Both the position numbers and the translations under genes were made by a program. From Corynebacterium hindlerae (GTDB lineage: Bacteria > Actinomycetota > Actinomycetes > Mycobacteriales > Mycobacteriaceae): a stretch of 64,000 nucleotides of DNA. Of this stretch, positions 44,259 through 53,384 are shown piece after piece. The notes under the pieces are model-generated. The model saw only the letters and a program-made list of their open reading frames with translations, searched no databases and was not told where the DNA came from. The stretch spans positions 2,139,069 to 2,203,068 of the forward strand of contig NZ_CP059833.1 in assembly GCF_014117265.1 (NCBI RefSeq). Reading direction: 5' to 3'. Positions within the stretch are counted from its first letter, which is position 1. Each line of letters starts with the position of its first letter.

Positions 44259-44906
44259 TTACTTACTAACCCCTTCGGGCTTGTCCGCCCACAATTGCAG
44301 GCGTGACACTGGGAATTCTTGTTTCTCCTGCCACCACCAGCGAGGTCCCAGTGCTCGAACTGGAGGATCAAGAATGACCTCTATGTTTGTGCCTTCGGGT
44401 CCTCCCAGAATGAGGCATTCATTTTTGATCAGGTGGTTGTCTGTAGCAAAAGTTCTCAAGGGGTGAATGCTCGTGATCGAAGTAATGGGAATCAATGCAA
44501 TTTCAGTTCCCTTTACTTTGATTACGAATGTGGAGCTATCCATATAACTTGGGTAGACGTACTGTCGACCACAATAAGCAATGAGCATGAAGATTCCATA
44601 GCCACTTAATACCGCGAGCAGGAGCCGCAAAGCTAGGGAATCCAACAACAGTTCAATGGCGATGAGCTCGATGATCGACGCGCAACCGATGGCGATGGGG
44701 AGTGTCCACATCCCTTTGGTGTGCATGATGGGGTGGGCATCGGTGGGAAAGAACTGCCTGCGACGAACAAAATAGTAAAAGTCGCGCCATAACTGCAGCT
44801 CCTGAAGAAACACCCGGACCGGGAGAACGGATTTGATGCCGCGGCGGGTGGCCTGAGCAATGTGAACTCCGAGGAGGACAAGGACAACGAGCCCGAACCA
44901 TTTCAT
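44259..44906 (-). CDS. Membrane protein of unknown function
   Basis: A 215-residue protein with an N-terminal helix (MKWFGLVVLVLLGVHIA) and two adjacent membrane helices around residues 68-110 (IAIGCASIIELIAIELLLDS, LLLAVLSGYGIFMLIAYCG). The rest is a soluble beta-rich domain (SSTFVIKVKGTEIALIPI). The start overlaps the MerR gene stop as ATGA, so it is the second gene of that operon and a likely partner or target. Function unknown. Confidence 0.75.
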   Translation of the reverse strand: MKWFGLVVLVLLGVHIAQATRRGIKSVLPVRVFLQELQLWRDFYYFVRRRQFFPTDAHPIMHTKGMWTLPIAIGCASIIELIAIELLLDSLALRLLLAVLSGYGIFMLIAYCGRQYVYPSYMDSSTFVIKVKGTEIALIPITSITSIHPLRTFATDNHLIKNECLILGGPEGTNIEVILDPPVRALGPRWWWQEKQEFPVSRLQLWADKPEGVSK

Positions 44907-45568
44907 GGCAGCGCAGCCTCAAGTAGCTTTCGCTGAGCAGGAGAAAGGTCTAGGTCTGAGAGCTGGAATGGCAGAGAACCAGGGCGGAGGGTTTCTTCGA
45001 TTCCTTGAGTGTAGGCCTGCGGAACAGCTTCCCGGAACTCTTGCAGTACCTCAGTGGTCGGCTCTGAGCAGCTCCAAAGCGCTGCGAGCTTTCGCGTTGC
45101 AGCTATGTGGCTGGCTGACTTGAGATTTCGAGACAACAGCTCCCACGTGCGGGGAGTAGTGACCCCTGCAATGACCATGAGATCAAGCATGGCAATCTCA
45201 TGCTTGGCAAAATCTGAATTCCCGATGACATCAACGAGCAGTTGCGTGACAGCCCGCGGCGCGCCTACTTCGCCTAGGGCTAACAGCTCTAAGCGACGGC
45301 GTTGCTCCGCAATAGCCTGTTCTTGAGCATCCAGATTCGCCTGGGCTTCGGTAACGAGCTCAGAAAGCGGCGCTGTACCGATCTTTTTCAGTGGGATCCC
45401 TGCCTGGCTCAAGGTTCTGATTTGGAAGGCGTGCGCCAGGTCATTCACCGAATACTCCCGATAGTTCGCAGACGTGCGACGAGGCTCTGGGAGCACCCCA
45501 AGTGCATGGTAGTTGTGAATAGTGCGCACCGAGCAACCGCATGCCTTCGCCACATCAGAAATCTTCAT
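44903..45568 (-). CDS. MerR-family transcriptional regulator
   Basis: ATG 45568 gives 221 residues. The winged helix reads MKISDVAKACGCSVRTIHNYHALGVLPEPRRTSANYREYSVNDL, followed by a long helical dimerisation segment (LVTEAQANLDAQEQAIAEQRRRLELL). The C-terminal half (about 110-215) is an effector domain without a recognised ligand. A MerR-type promoter with 19-base spacer lies directly upstream, and the start at 45568 matches a leaderless transcript, so the alternative ATG at 45586 falls inside the promoter. Confidence 0.85.
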   Translation of the reverse strand: MKISDVAKACGCSVRTIHNYHALGVLPEPRRTSANYREYSVNDLAHAFQIRTLSQAGIPLKKIGTAPLSELVTEAQANLDAQEQAIAEQRRRLELLALGEVGAPRAVTQLLVDVIGNSDFAKHEIAMLDLMVIAGVTTPRTWELLSRNLKSASHIAATRKLAALWSCSEPTTEVLQEFREAVPQAYTQGIEETLRPGSLPFQLSDLDLSPAQRKLLEAALP

Positions 45569-45574
45569 GCCCCA

Positions 45575-45605
45575 GTTGTAAACCATGACACAGTGTGAGG
45601 GTCAA
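45575..45605 (-). promoter_or_regulatory. MerR-type promoter of the regulator operon
   Basis: On the minus strand TTGACC (45605-45600) and TACAAC (45580-45575) are separated by 19 bases. The gene start at 45568 lies seven bases past the -10. The spacer contains the dyad CACACTGTGT. Confidence 0.6.
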
Positions 45606-45665
45606 GGAATCCCGGTGTAGAACCCCGCCACTGGTGCAGTTGTAGACCGCGTTAAGATAGTCTCC

Positions 45666-48305
45666 ATGACTAATCGCGCGGATAAACTTCCAAAGAGCTG
45701 GGACCCGAAGGCTGTAGAAAAGGGCCTGTACGAGGGTTGGGTAGAAAAGGGCTACTTCACTGCTGATCCAAGCAGCGACAAGCAGCCATTCTCTGTCATG
45801 CTGCCACCGCCGAACGTGACGGGCCAGCTCCACATGGGACACGCGCTGAACAACACCCTTATCGACGCGATTACCCGGCGCAAGCGCATGCAGGGCTTTG
45901 AGGTCCTGTGGCTTCCAGGCATGGACCACGCCGGTATTGCTACCCAGACCAAGGTCGAGGCGATGCTGCGTGAGACCGAGGGGAAGAAGCGCTGGGACTA
46001 CGAGCGCGAGGAGTTCATCGAGAAGGTTTGGGAGTGGAAGCGCGAGTACGGTGGCAAGATCACCGAGCAGATGCGCGCCATCGGCTCTGGTGTCGACTGG
46101 TCTCGCGAGCGTTTCACGCTGGATGAAGGACTGTCTAATGCGGTCCAGACCATCTTCAAGCAGCTCTACGACCAGGGCATGATTTACCGCGCGAATCGCC
46201 TGGTTAACTGGTCCCCTGTGCTGGAGACCGCTGTCTCGGATATTGAGGTGGTCTACAAGGACGTCGAGGGTGAGCTGGTGAGCATCCTCTACGGTGACCC
46301 AGACGGCGACCATGTTGTTGTCGCCACCACCCGCGTCGAGACGATGCTCGGCGACGTCGCAGTCGCTGTCCACCCAGATGACGAACGTTATAAGAATCTC
46401 GTGGGCAAGAAGCTCAAGCACCCATTCATTGAGGGGCGCGAGATGGTTGTCATCGCCGATGATTACGTTGACCCAGAGTTCGGTACTGGCGCGGTGAAGA
46501 TCACCCCAGCTCACGACCCGAATGACTACGCGATGGGCCAACGCCATGGCCTGGACATGCCAACCATCATGGACGCCACCGGTCACATCGCCGATACCGG
46601 CACCCAATTCGATGGCATGGATCGCTTCGAGGCCCGCGTGAAGATCCGTGAAGCCTTGGCTGCACAAAACAGAATCGTGAAAGAGGTGCGCCCGTACCTG
46701 CACTCCGTCGGCCACTCCGAGCGCACCGGTGAGCCAATCGAGCCACGCCTGTCCTTGCAGTGGTTCGTGAAGGTAGCAGAGCTGGCCAAGATGGCCGGTG
46801 ACGCAGTTCGTGACGGCGACACCAAGATTCACCCAGCCAACCTCGAGCCGCGTTACTTCGACTGGGTCGATGACATGCACGACTGGACCATTTCGCGCCA
46901 GCTGTGGTGGGGTCACCGCATTCCGATTTGGTACGGTCCCGACGGCGACGTCATCTGCGTTGGTCCTGGTGAAGAAGTACCGGAAGGCTACGTCCAGGAC
47001 GAGGATGTCCTTGACACCTGGTTCTCCTCCGCGCTGTGGCCGTTCTCCACCATGGGCTGGCCTGAGGGCTCCCCAGAGTTGGACAAGTTCTACCCGACCT
47101 CGGTGCTGGTCACGGCCTATGACATTTTGTTCTTCTGGGTTGCCCGCATGATGATGTTCGGCACCTTCGCCGGCAAGAACAGTGACCTGCCGAAGATCCC
47201 ATTCACGGACATCTTCCTGCACGGCCTGGTGCGCGACGAACAGGGGCGCAAGATGTCTAAGTCCCTGGGCAACGGTATTGACCCGATGGACTGGGTGGAA
47301 AAGTACGGCGCCGACGCTCTCCGCTTCACCTTGGCGCGTGGCGCGAACCCTGGCGTCGACCTTCCAGTGGGTGAGGACGCGGCCCAGAGCTCCCGTAACT
47401 TCGCCACCAAGCTGTTCAATGCCACGAAGTTCGCGCTGATGAACGGCGCGGGGGTGGGCGAGCTCCCAGCTCGCGAGAACCTTACCGACGCCGACAAGTG
47501 GATCCTCGACCGCCTCGAGCAGGTCCGCGCCGATGTAGATGACTACCTGGACCGCTACCAGTTTGCAAAGGCCAACGAGGAGCTCTACGCCTTCGTCTGG
47601 GGCGAGGTGTGCGACTGGTACCTCGAGATTGCGAAGGTCCAGATCCCGCGCGAAGGCCAGACTGAGCAGGGCGAGAACACCAAGCTGGTTCTCGGTCGGG
47701 TGCTCGACGTGGTGCTGCGACTGCTGCACCCAGCAATGCCGTTTGTCACCGAAACGCTGTGGCAGGCGCTTACCGACGGCGAATCCCTCGTAATCGCGCA
47801 GTGGCCAACCGCTGATACGACGAATGGGGGAGCACCTGCAGATGCGGATGCAGCTCGTCGCATCGAGGATGTGCAAAAGCTCATCACGGAGATCCGTCGC
47901 TTCCGCTCCGATCAGGGTGTGAAGCCTTCTCAGTGGGTTCCAGCGCGACTGGACTTTGCTGCAGCAGACCTGGAATCGCTAGAGGACACGATTCGGAGCC
48001 TCGCGCGCGTCGAGAAGCCTGCAGACTTCACCCCGAGCGCAAGCATCGAGATTCGCCTGAGCCAAGCCACCATTGAGGTGGAACTGGATACCTCCGGAAG
48101 TGTGGATGTGGCGGCTGAGCGCAAGCGCCTGGAGAAGGATCTCAAGGCTGCCGAGAAGGAGCTGGACACCACCGCGAAGAAGCTGGGTAACGAGGCTTTC
48201 TTGGCGAAGGCGCCAGAGGCTGTGGTGGAGAAGATCAAGGCTCGTCAGGCACTGGCTAAGGAAGAGTTCGAGCGCATCACTGCACGACTTGGGGAGCTCG
48301 GCTAG
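45666..48305 (+). CDS. valS: Valyl-tRNA synthetase
   Basis: An 879-residue class I synthetase. HIGH-type motif LHMGHALNN near residue 57, KMSKS motif KMSKSLGNG near 528, editing domain between. The C-terminal coiled coil (about 815-875, [20 protein letters not shown]) holds tRNA-Val. Length is normal for the bacterial enzyme. Confidence 0.97.
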   Translation: MTNRADKLPKSWDPKAVEKGLYEGWVEKGYFTADPSSDKQPFSVMLPPPNVTGQLHMGHALNNTLIDAITRRKRMQGFEVLWLPGMDHAGIATQTKVEAMLRETEGKKRWDYEREEFIEKVWEWKREYGGKITEQMRAIGSGVDWSRERFTLDEGLSNAVQTIFKQLYDQGMIYRANRLVNWSPVLETAVSDIEVVYKDVEGELVSILYGDPDGDHVVVATTRVETMLGDVAVAVHPDDERYKNLVGKKLKHPFIEGREMVVIADDYVDPEFGTGAVKITPAHDPNDYAMGQRHGLDMPTIMDATGHIADTGTQFDGMDRFEARVKIREALAAQNRIVKEVRPYLHSVGHSERTGEPIEPRLSLQWFVKVAELAKMAGDAVRDGDTKIHPANLEPRYFDWVDDMHDWTISRQLWWGHRIPIWYGPDGDVICVGPGEEVPEGYVQDEDVLDTWFSSALWPFSTMGWPEGSPELDKFYPTSVLVTAYDILFFWVARMMMFGTFAGKNSDLPKIPFTDIFLHGLVRDEQGRKMSKSLGNGIDPMDWVEKYGADALRFTLARGANPGVDLPVGEDAAQSSRNFATKLFNATKFALMNGAGVGELPARENLTDADKWILDRLEQVRADVDDYLDRYQFAKANEELYAFVWGEVCDWYLEIAKVQIPREGQTEQGENTKLVLGRVLDVVLRLLHPAMPFVTETLWQALTDGESLVIAQWPTADTTNGGAPADADAARRIEDVQKLITEIRRFRSDQGVKPSQWVPARLDFAAADLESLEDTIRSLARVEKPADFTPSASIEIRLSQATIEVELDTSGSVDVAAERKRLEKDLKAAEKELDTTAKKLGNEAFLAKAPEAVVEKIKARQALAKEEFERITARLGELG

Positions 48306-48316
48306 GGTCTAGTGTC

Positions 48317-49753
48317 ATGCGCTTTGGCATTGACTTTGGTACCACCCGAACCGTAATCGCTGCTGTAGACCGCGGGAACTACCCCGTGGTCGCAGTGGAA
48401 GATACCTACGGTGACCTGCGGGAATTTATTCCAACGGTGGTTGGCCTCGTCGGTGACCAATTGGTCGCGGGCTGGGCAGCGCAGGAGTGCACGGATAACG
48501 TGCGCTCCTTCAAACGCCTGCTGGCGACGCCCGATGCCAACGCGAACACTCCAGTGCAGATCGGTGAGAAAACGTTCCCGCTCGGGGAGGTTCTCGCCGT
48601 GTTCGCTCGTGCGGTAGTGGACGAACTCCGCCGACTCTATGACACCGATTCCATTGAGATCGTGCTGGGCGTCCCGGCGAACGCGCATTCCACGCAGCGA
48701 CTCATGACGCTCACCGCCTTCACCCAAGCCGGTGCCACGGTGACAGGAATGGTGAACGAACCATCGGCTGCCGCCTTCGAATACACCCACCGGCACGCGC
48801 GAACCCTCAACACCAAACGGCGCACGGTGATCGTCTACGACCTGGGTGGTGGCACTTTCGACTGCACGCTCATGCGGATCGACGACAACGAACACCTCGT
48901 GGAAAAGACCCTCGGCATTGGCAGGCTCGGTGGCGATGACTTCGACGCGTTGCTCGCCGACATGGCGCGGGAACAGCTGGGCACCGAAGCTGACCTCATG
49001 GAAGCAGCCCGCACCGCGAAAGAGCAGCTCAAACCGCAGTCGCGTCGCATCATGATTGAAGCAGGCGACGACATGGTAGTGCTGCCAGTATCAGAGTTTT
49101 ACGATGCAGCGCAGCCACTGGTGGAGCAGACCTATGAGGTGCTCAAACCGTTAATTGGTGAATCGGAGAACCTCACTGATACCGACATTGCGGGCATCTA
49201 CCTGGTGGGCGGCGCAAGCTCGCTGCCCCTGATTCCTCGGCTGCTTCGCGAACGCTACGGACACCGCGTCCACCGCTCACCGCTGCCCACTGCGTCGACG
49301 GCTGTGGGACTCGCCATCGCCGCTGACCCGGACTCCGACTTCCTGCTCCGCGATAAAGTCTCCCGTGGCATCGGCGTGTTCCGGGAGCGCAACAGCGGAG
49401 CAGACGTCAGCCTCGACACCATCCTGGAACCCGGCCGGGAAACCGAAGCCACTGCCACCAGTCGCTATTGGGCGGCGCACAACATCGGTTGGTTCCGCTA
49501 CGTGGAATTCTCTCCGAACAACCCAGGAGATTTCAGCGTCCTCGCCGAAGTCTTGGTGCCCTTCGACCCGGCTCTGCGGCACCTCAGCCAAGAGGAACTC
49601 GCCCAGGTTCCAGTACAACGCTGGCCGGATGGGTACCCCTGGCCAGAAGTGGTGGAAACGATCAGCACCGACGCCAACGGTATCGCCGTCATCAGGATCG
49701 GTATCCCAGCCGAACACTTCGAAACAGCTGTCGAAGTGCGTGCGCTACACTAA
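48317..49753 (+). CDS. Hsp70-family protein lacking a standard substrate domain
   Basis: A 478-residue relative of DnaK. The nucleotide-binding domain is nearly complete: FGIDFGTTRTVIAAVD (phosphate 1), VYDLGGGTFDC (phosphate 2) and IYLVGGASSLPLIPRLL (adenosine). EPSAAAFEY is also conserved. After about residue 360 the sequence is a beta-rich segment of about 120 residues that does not resemble the DnaK peptide-binding domain. It lies between valS and folC. Client and role are unknown. Confidence 0.82.
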   Translation: MRFGIDFGTTRTVIAAVDRGNYPVVAVEDTYGDLREFIPTVVGLVGDQLVAGWAAQECTDNVRSFKRLLATPDANANTPVQIGEKTFPLGEVLAVFARAVVDELRRLYDTDSIEIVLGVPANAHSTQRLMTLTAFTQAGATVTGMVNEPSAAAFEYTHRHARTLNTKRRTVIVYDLGGGTFDCTLMRIDDNEHLVEKTLGIGRLGGDDFDALLADMAREQLGTEADLMEAARTAKEQLKPQSRRIMIEAGDDMVVLPVSEFYDAAQPLVEQTYEVLKPLIGESENLTDTDIAGIYLVGGASSLPLIPRLLRERYGHRVHRSPLPTASTAVGLAIAADPDSDFLLRDKVSRGIGVFRERNSGADVSLDTILEPGRETEATATSRYWAAHNIGWFRYVEFSPNNPGDFSVLAEVLVPFDPALRHLSQEELAQVPVQRWPDGYPWPEVVETISTDANGIAVIRIGIPAEHFETAVEVRALH

Positions 49754-49758
49754 AACGC

Positions 49759-51237
49759 ATGTCTGAACACGAGGTTTCCCTGGACGAAACCGGGCTCACG
49801 CTGCCCATTGATGCTGCAGGACCAACGAATGAGCCTGCCTCCCGAGAGATTACTCACGACGATCTCGTCGCCCCCGCAGCGGTAGAGGCGGAACTGGATC
49901 AGCGGTGGAACGAAACCCAGATCGATCCGTCCCTCGAACGAATCGAACTGCTCATGGACCTGCTAGGCAACCCAGAGCGCGCATTCCCCGCTATCCACGT
50001 GGCCGGTACCAACGGCAAGACCTCTACGGTCCGCATGATCGAAGCGCTCATGAGGGCCTTCCATCGTCGCACGGGGCGCACTACCAGCCCGCACCTACAG
50101 TTGGTTACCGAACGCATTGCCATCGACGGCATGCCAATCCACCCACGTGACTATGTGCGAACCTGGGAGGAAATCAAACCTTATGTTGAGATGGTGGATG
50201 CCCGATCTAGCGTGCGGATGTCCAAATTCGAGGTACTGGTGGCCATGGCGTACGCAGCGTTCGCTGACGCCCCAGTTGATGTCGCGGTGATCGAAGTTGG
50301 GCTCGGCGGGCGGTGGGACGCCACCAACGTCATCAATGCAGACGTCAACGTGATTACCCCAATCGGGTTGGACCATACGGGAATCTTGGGGGAGAGCATC
50401 GCAGAGATCGCCGCAGAAAAAGCCGGCATTATTAAGTCTCGCTGGGACACCGACGATCTGCTTTCCCCTCCGGACAACGTAGTGGTTATCGCGGAGCAGG
50501 ATCCAGCTGCAATGAGGGTGATCCTGGAGAAAGCCGTCTCGGTCGATGCTGCTGTGGCGCGCGCCGGGTCGGAATTCGGCGTGGTGTCCTCCACCATTGC
50601 GGTGGGTGGACAGCAGCTCACCCTGCGTGGCCTAGGTGGCGAATACGAGGACATTTTCCTCCCGCTTTCCGGCGAGCATCAGGCCCGCAACGCAGCGGTG
50701 GCACTGGCGGCGGTAGAAGCATTCTTCGGTGCCGGGGCGGGCCGGCAACTGGACGTCGATACGGTGCGCGCTGGTTTCGCGTCGGTGGACTCTCCCGGCC
50801 GACTCGAGCGCGTCCGTGCCACCCCCACCGTCTTTATCGATGCTGCCCACAACCCGCACGGGGCGCGAGCCCTTGGCCAGGCGCTCGACCGAGATTTCTC
50901 CTTCAGCCGCGTAATCGGCGTGGTCTCTGTGCTCGCCGACAAAGACGCGCGCGGTGTGCTTGAACAGCTCGAACCGTACCTCAACGAGCTGGTGGTTACT
51001 CAGAACACCTCGCCACGCGTCCTCGACGCCTACGAACTGGCAGAGCTAGCCCGCGAGATTTACGGTGAGGAGCGCGTCCATGTAGCGGACACGCTTGTCG
51101 ACGCCGTGGAAGTCGCAGTCGAATTGGCCGAAGATACCTCAGAAGGTGGAAGCGTGTCAGGAGCAGGTGTGATCATCACCGGTTCCGTCGTCACCGCCGG
51201 TGAAGCCCGCGCACTGTTTGGAAAGGAACCTGCATGA
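49759..51237 (+). CDS. folC: Folylpolyglutamate synthase/dihydrofolate synthase
   Basis: ATG 49759 gives 492 residues. HVAGTNGKTSTVRMIEAL binds ATP; TSPHLQLVTERI, VAVIEVGLGGRWDATNV and the C-terminal ligase domain (VFIDAAHNPHGARAL) are all present. It adds glutamate to folates and dihydropteroate. A 45-residue N-terminal extension is longer than usual. The upstream in-frame start at 49468 runs through the Hsp70 gene and is rejected. Confidence 0.95.
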   Translation: MSEHEVSLDETGLTLPIDAAGPTNEPASREITHDDLVAPAAVEAELDQRWNETQIDPSLERIELLMDLLGNPERAFPAIHVAGTNGKTSTVRMIEALMRAFHRRTGRTTSPHLQLVTERIAIDGMPIHPRDYVRTWEEIKPYVEMVDARSSVRMSKFEVLVAMAYAAFADAPVDVAVIEVGLGGRWDATNVINADVNVITPIGLDHTGILGESIAEIAAEKAGIIKSRWDTDDLLSPPDNVVVIAEQDPAAMRVILEKAVSVDAAVARAGSEFGVVSSTIAVGGQQLTLRGLGGEYEDIFLPLSGEHQARNAAVALAAVEAFFGAGAGRQLDVDTVRAGFASVDSPGRLERVRATPTVFIDAAHNPHGARALGQALDRDFSFSRVIGVVSVLADKDARGVLEQLEPYLNELVVTQNTSPRVLDAYELAELAREIYGEERVHVADTLVDAVEVAVELAEDTSEGGSVSGAGVIITGSVVTAGEARALFGKEPA

Positions 51238-51644
51238 CCCAGCAATACGGCCCACTCGGCCCCGGACATGCCCCCGTCAAAGACCCCATGAAAGGACTGC
51301 GCGGCGTCATGGCCGGTACCCTCGTCATGGAAGCGATCTCCATCTGGCTGGTGCTCACCGTCATCCTCCGCGTGGACAACGGCGAGCACTGGACCACGCT
51401 GAACTGGGTTTATGTCACCATCGTCGGTGCTCTGATGTTCGTGTGGGCATTCATGCAAAAGCTACCTATCGCACTGCCCGTCAACCTCGTACTGCAGGTG
51501 CTCGCGGTCGTGGGATTCTTCGTACACCCATCAATGGGCATCATGGGACTGATTTTCGTGGGAGTATGGGCGTACATCCTCGTGCTGCGTAAAAACCTGA
51601 TTGAGCGCATGCAACGAGGCTTGCTCACCACCCAACACGACTAG
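51234..51644 (+). CDS. DUF4233 membrane protein
   Basis: A 136-residue protein starting at an ATGA overlap with the folC stop. Four membrane helices are visible, including VMAGTLVMEAISIWLVLTVI, WVYVTIVGALMFVWAFM and LPVNLVLQVLAVVGFFV. The position after folC is conserved across actinobacteria. Function unknown. Confidence 0.88.
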   Translation: MTQQYGPLGPGHAPVKDPMKGLRGVMAGTLVMEAISIWLVLTVILRVDNGEHWTTLNWVYVTIVGALMFVWAFMQKLPIALPVNLVLQVLAVVGFFVHPSMGIMGLIFVGVWAYILVLRKNLIERMQRGLLTTQHD

Positions 51645-51654
51645 GAGTTTGTGC

Positions 51655-51975
51655 ATGTTCATGCGAAACCTGGACTTCTTTGCGTGCGCAATCTTCGCGC
51701 TACTTGCCGTCTATGTCCGAGCCACCGGTATGAGCTTCTGGCTGGCCGTGGTGTTCATCATTGCTGCCGGCTCCAGCTTGGTCAGCGGGTTTGTAAAACG
51801 CAACAACCGAATTCGCCTGGAACGCGACCCCATCGCCCTCACCCCGGAACAAAAAGACATCATCAAAAACCTGAAAGACCAGGGTAAAGGCTACGCTGCG
51901 ATTAAACAGGTACGCCTGTGGTACCGCTATTGCGACCTCAAGACTGCAGTGGAACTAGTGGAGCAGGTAAACTAA
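51655..51975 (+). CDS. Small membrane protein between DUF4233 and ndk
   Basis: ATG 51655 with AGGAG upstream gives 106 residues. Two helices ([18 protein letters not shown] and [19 protein letters not shown]) precede a basic cytoplasmic segment with [28 protein letters not shown], similar to short ribosomal L7/L12-like or SHOCT-type ends. Part of the folC-ndk operon. Confidence 0.75.
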   Translation: MFMRNLDFFACAIFALLAVYVRATGMSFWLAVVFIIAAGSSLVSGFVKRNNRIRLERDPIALTPEQKDIIKNLKDQGKGYAAIKQVRLWYRYCDLKTAVELVEQVN

Positions 51976-51980
51976 TCGCC

Positions 51981-52391
51981 ATGACTGAACGTACTCTCAT
52001 CCTGATCAAGCCAGACGGTGTTGCAAATGGACACGTCGGTGAAATCATCGCCCGCATCGAGCGCAAGGGCCTCAAGCTCGCCGCCATGGATCTGCGTGTA
52101 GCAGACAAGGAAACCGCAGAGAAGCACTACGCTGAGCACGCAGACAAGCCATTCTTCGGCGAGCTCGTCTCCTTCATCACCTCCGCACCACTCGTTGCAG
52201 GCATCGTTGAGGGCCCACGCGCAATTGAGGCTTGGCGCCAGCTGGCCGGTGGCACCGACCCAGTATCCAAGGCCACCCCAGGCACCATCCGTGGCGACTT
52301 CGCCCTGACCGTCGGCGAGAATGTCGTCCACGGCTCCGACTCCCCAGAGTCCGCAGAGCGCGAGATCGCAATCTGGTTCCCTAACCTGTAA
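51981..52391 (+). CDS. ndk: Nucleoside diphosphate kinase
   Basis: ATG 51981 gives 136 residues. [23 protein letters not shown], the ATP site [18 protein letters not shown] and the active His in [17 protein letters not shown] are conserved. It balances nucleotide triphosphates. Five bases separate it from the upstream small membrane gene. Confidence 0.97.
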   Translation: MTERTLILIKPDGVANGHVGEIIARIERKGLKLAAMDLRVADKETAEKHYAEHADKPFFGELVSFITSAPLVAGIVEGPRAIEAWRQLAGGTDPVSKATPGTIRGDFALTVGENVVHGSDSPESAEREIAIWFPNL

Positions 52392-52410
52392 AACAAACGT
52401 TTTGGTTTTC

Positions 52411-52436
52411 ACCCCGCCTCATTGAGGCGGGGTTTT
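52411..52436 (+). terminator. Terminator of ndk
   Basis: ACCCCGCCTC/GAGGCGGGGT with loop ATT followed by TTT. Confidence 0.9.
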
Positions 52437-52471
52437 GTGTTGGGGGATGGGGACTTGGGGCAGGCGATTGC

Positions 52472-52498
52472 GAAACCCGGGAAGCGTTTCCCGGATCT
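52472..52498. repeat. Dispersed palindromic repeat, degenerate copy 2
   Basis: GAAACCCGGG, then AAGCG, then TTTCCCGG. Same core as the copies at 36304 and 52544, one base shorter in the left arm. Confidence 0.55.
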
Positions 52499-52543
52499 CG
52501 GGGAGGTTTAGGGCTTCAGTTGTGCTTTTTCTTGTTTTTTCTT

Positions 52544-52570
52544 CCGAAACCCGGGGAATGCTTCCCGGGG
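52544..52570. repeat. Dispersed palindromic repeat, copy 3
   Basis: CCGAAACCCGGGGAA, then TG, then CTTCCCGGGG: 25 of 27 positions equal the copy at 36304-36330 (one inner difference and the last base). Confidence 0.7.
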
Positions 52571-52621
52571 ATTGCGGGCGGAGTGGATATACAGGCATGC
52601 AAGGGCCCCAGAATGAAGGGG

Positions 52622-53221
52622 TTAGCGCCGTGAAGCAAGCGCTTGCACGCCGAGCGCGGTGAGTTCGATCCACCATTTGCTGCGGTCGTCGGCGTGCATC
52701 ATGGGGGAGATGCGGGCCAGCCCGTGGCGCTCGAGGGCGCTACCGGCGCTGAGTACTGCTTCGTAGTCGGGGGAGACTGAGGATACGCGGACCCTGGTGC
52801 CATCGAATGCTCCCATGGTGGCTAGGGTGTGGGCTAACTCGCGGTGCTCGTCGAGGGCGGTGAGACGGGTAGTGGTGAGTTCCGAGATTTCTGTGCGGCT
52901 GGCCAGCGTGCGGAGGCGGAGGCGCTGCTCACGAAGGCCTCGGGAAAAGAGAGTGTGCATTGATAAGGTTCCTGCCGCAGTACCGGCCGTGAGCAGCAAT
53001 GCATCCGACGCGGCGGTGTCGGGGAGCCCGATCGCGCCGCAGACCACCGCCGCGGGCGGGAAAATGACACGTCCCCAGGGCACCGGGTATACTTCGGGAG
53101 CCCGGTAGACGTCGAAAACGGCTCGGGCCGGGGTTTGGGCGTACAAGTAGGCCAGCAGAAACACGACCGAGACGATCGCACTCACAAAGACTCCAGTGGT
53201 TGAGAGCAGTTGGAGTTTCAT
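52622..53221 (-). CDS. Hypothetical membrane protein
   Basis: ATG 53221 gives 199 residues. Two N-terminal helices (TTGVFVSAIVSVVFLLAYLYA and VIFPPAAVVCGAIGLP plus ALLLTAGTAAGTLSM) anchor a soluble part with RGLREQRLRLRTLASRTEISELTTTRLTALDEHRELAHTL, likely a coiled helix. The ribosome binding site is weak, and the frame continues upstream to 53443 without a good alternative. Function unknown. Confidence 0.6.
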   Translation of the reverse strand: MKLQLLSTTGVFVSAIVSVVFLLAYLYAQTPARAVFDVYRAPEVYPVPWGRVIFPPAAVVCGAIGLPDTAASDALLLTAGTAAGTLSMHTLFSRGLREQRLRLRTLASRTEISELTTTRLTALDEHRELAHTLATMGAFDGTRVRVSSVSPDYEAVLSAGSALERHGLARISPMMHADDRSKWWIELTALGVQALASRR

Positions 53222-53384
53222 TGCCACCGAGGACGCGGAAACCGGCACCAAGAGTGACCATGACCATGGTCGTAGATGCGCTCGAACAGGACCCATAAGC
53301 GACAGGTTAACGGAAAACATGCACTGTGGAACTAAAAATGTGGCCTCTTTGCCACAAAGGCAAGAGGCCACGGAAAGAGTGACG

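Noticed and set aside
45555..47876. 773-codon open frame antisense to valS
   Set aside because: It mirrors the valS coding frame, has no domain and no upstream signals; long antisense frames are expected opposite GC-rich genes.
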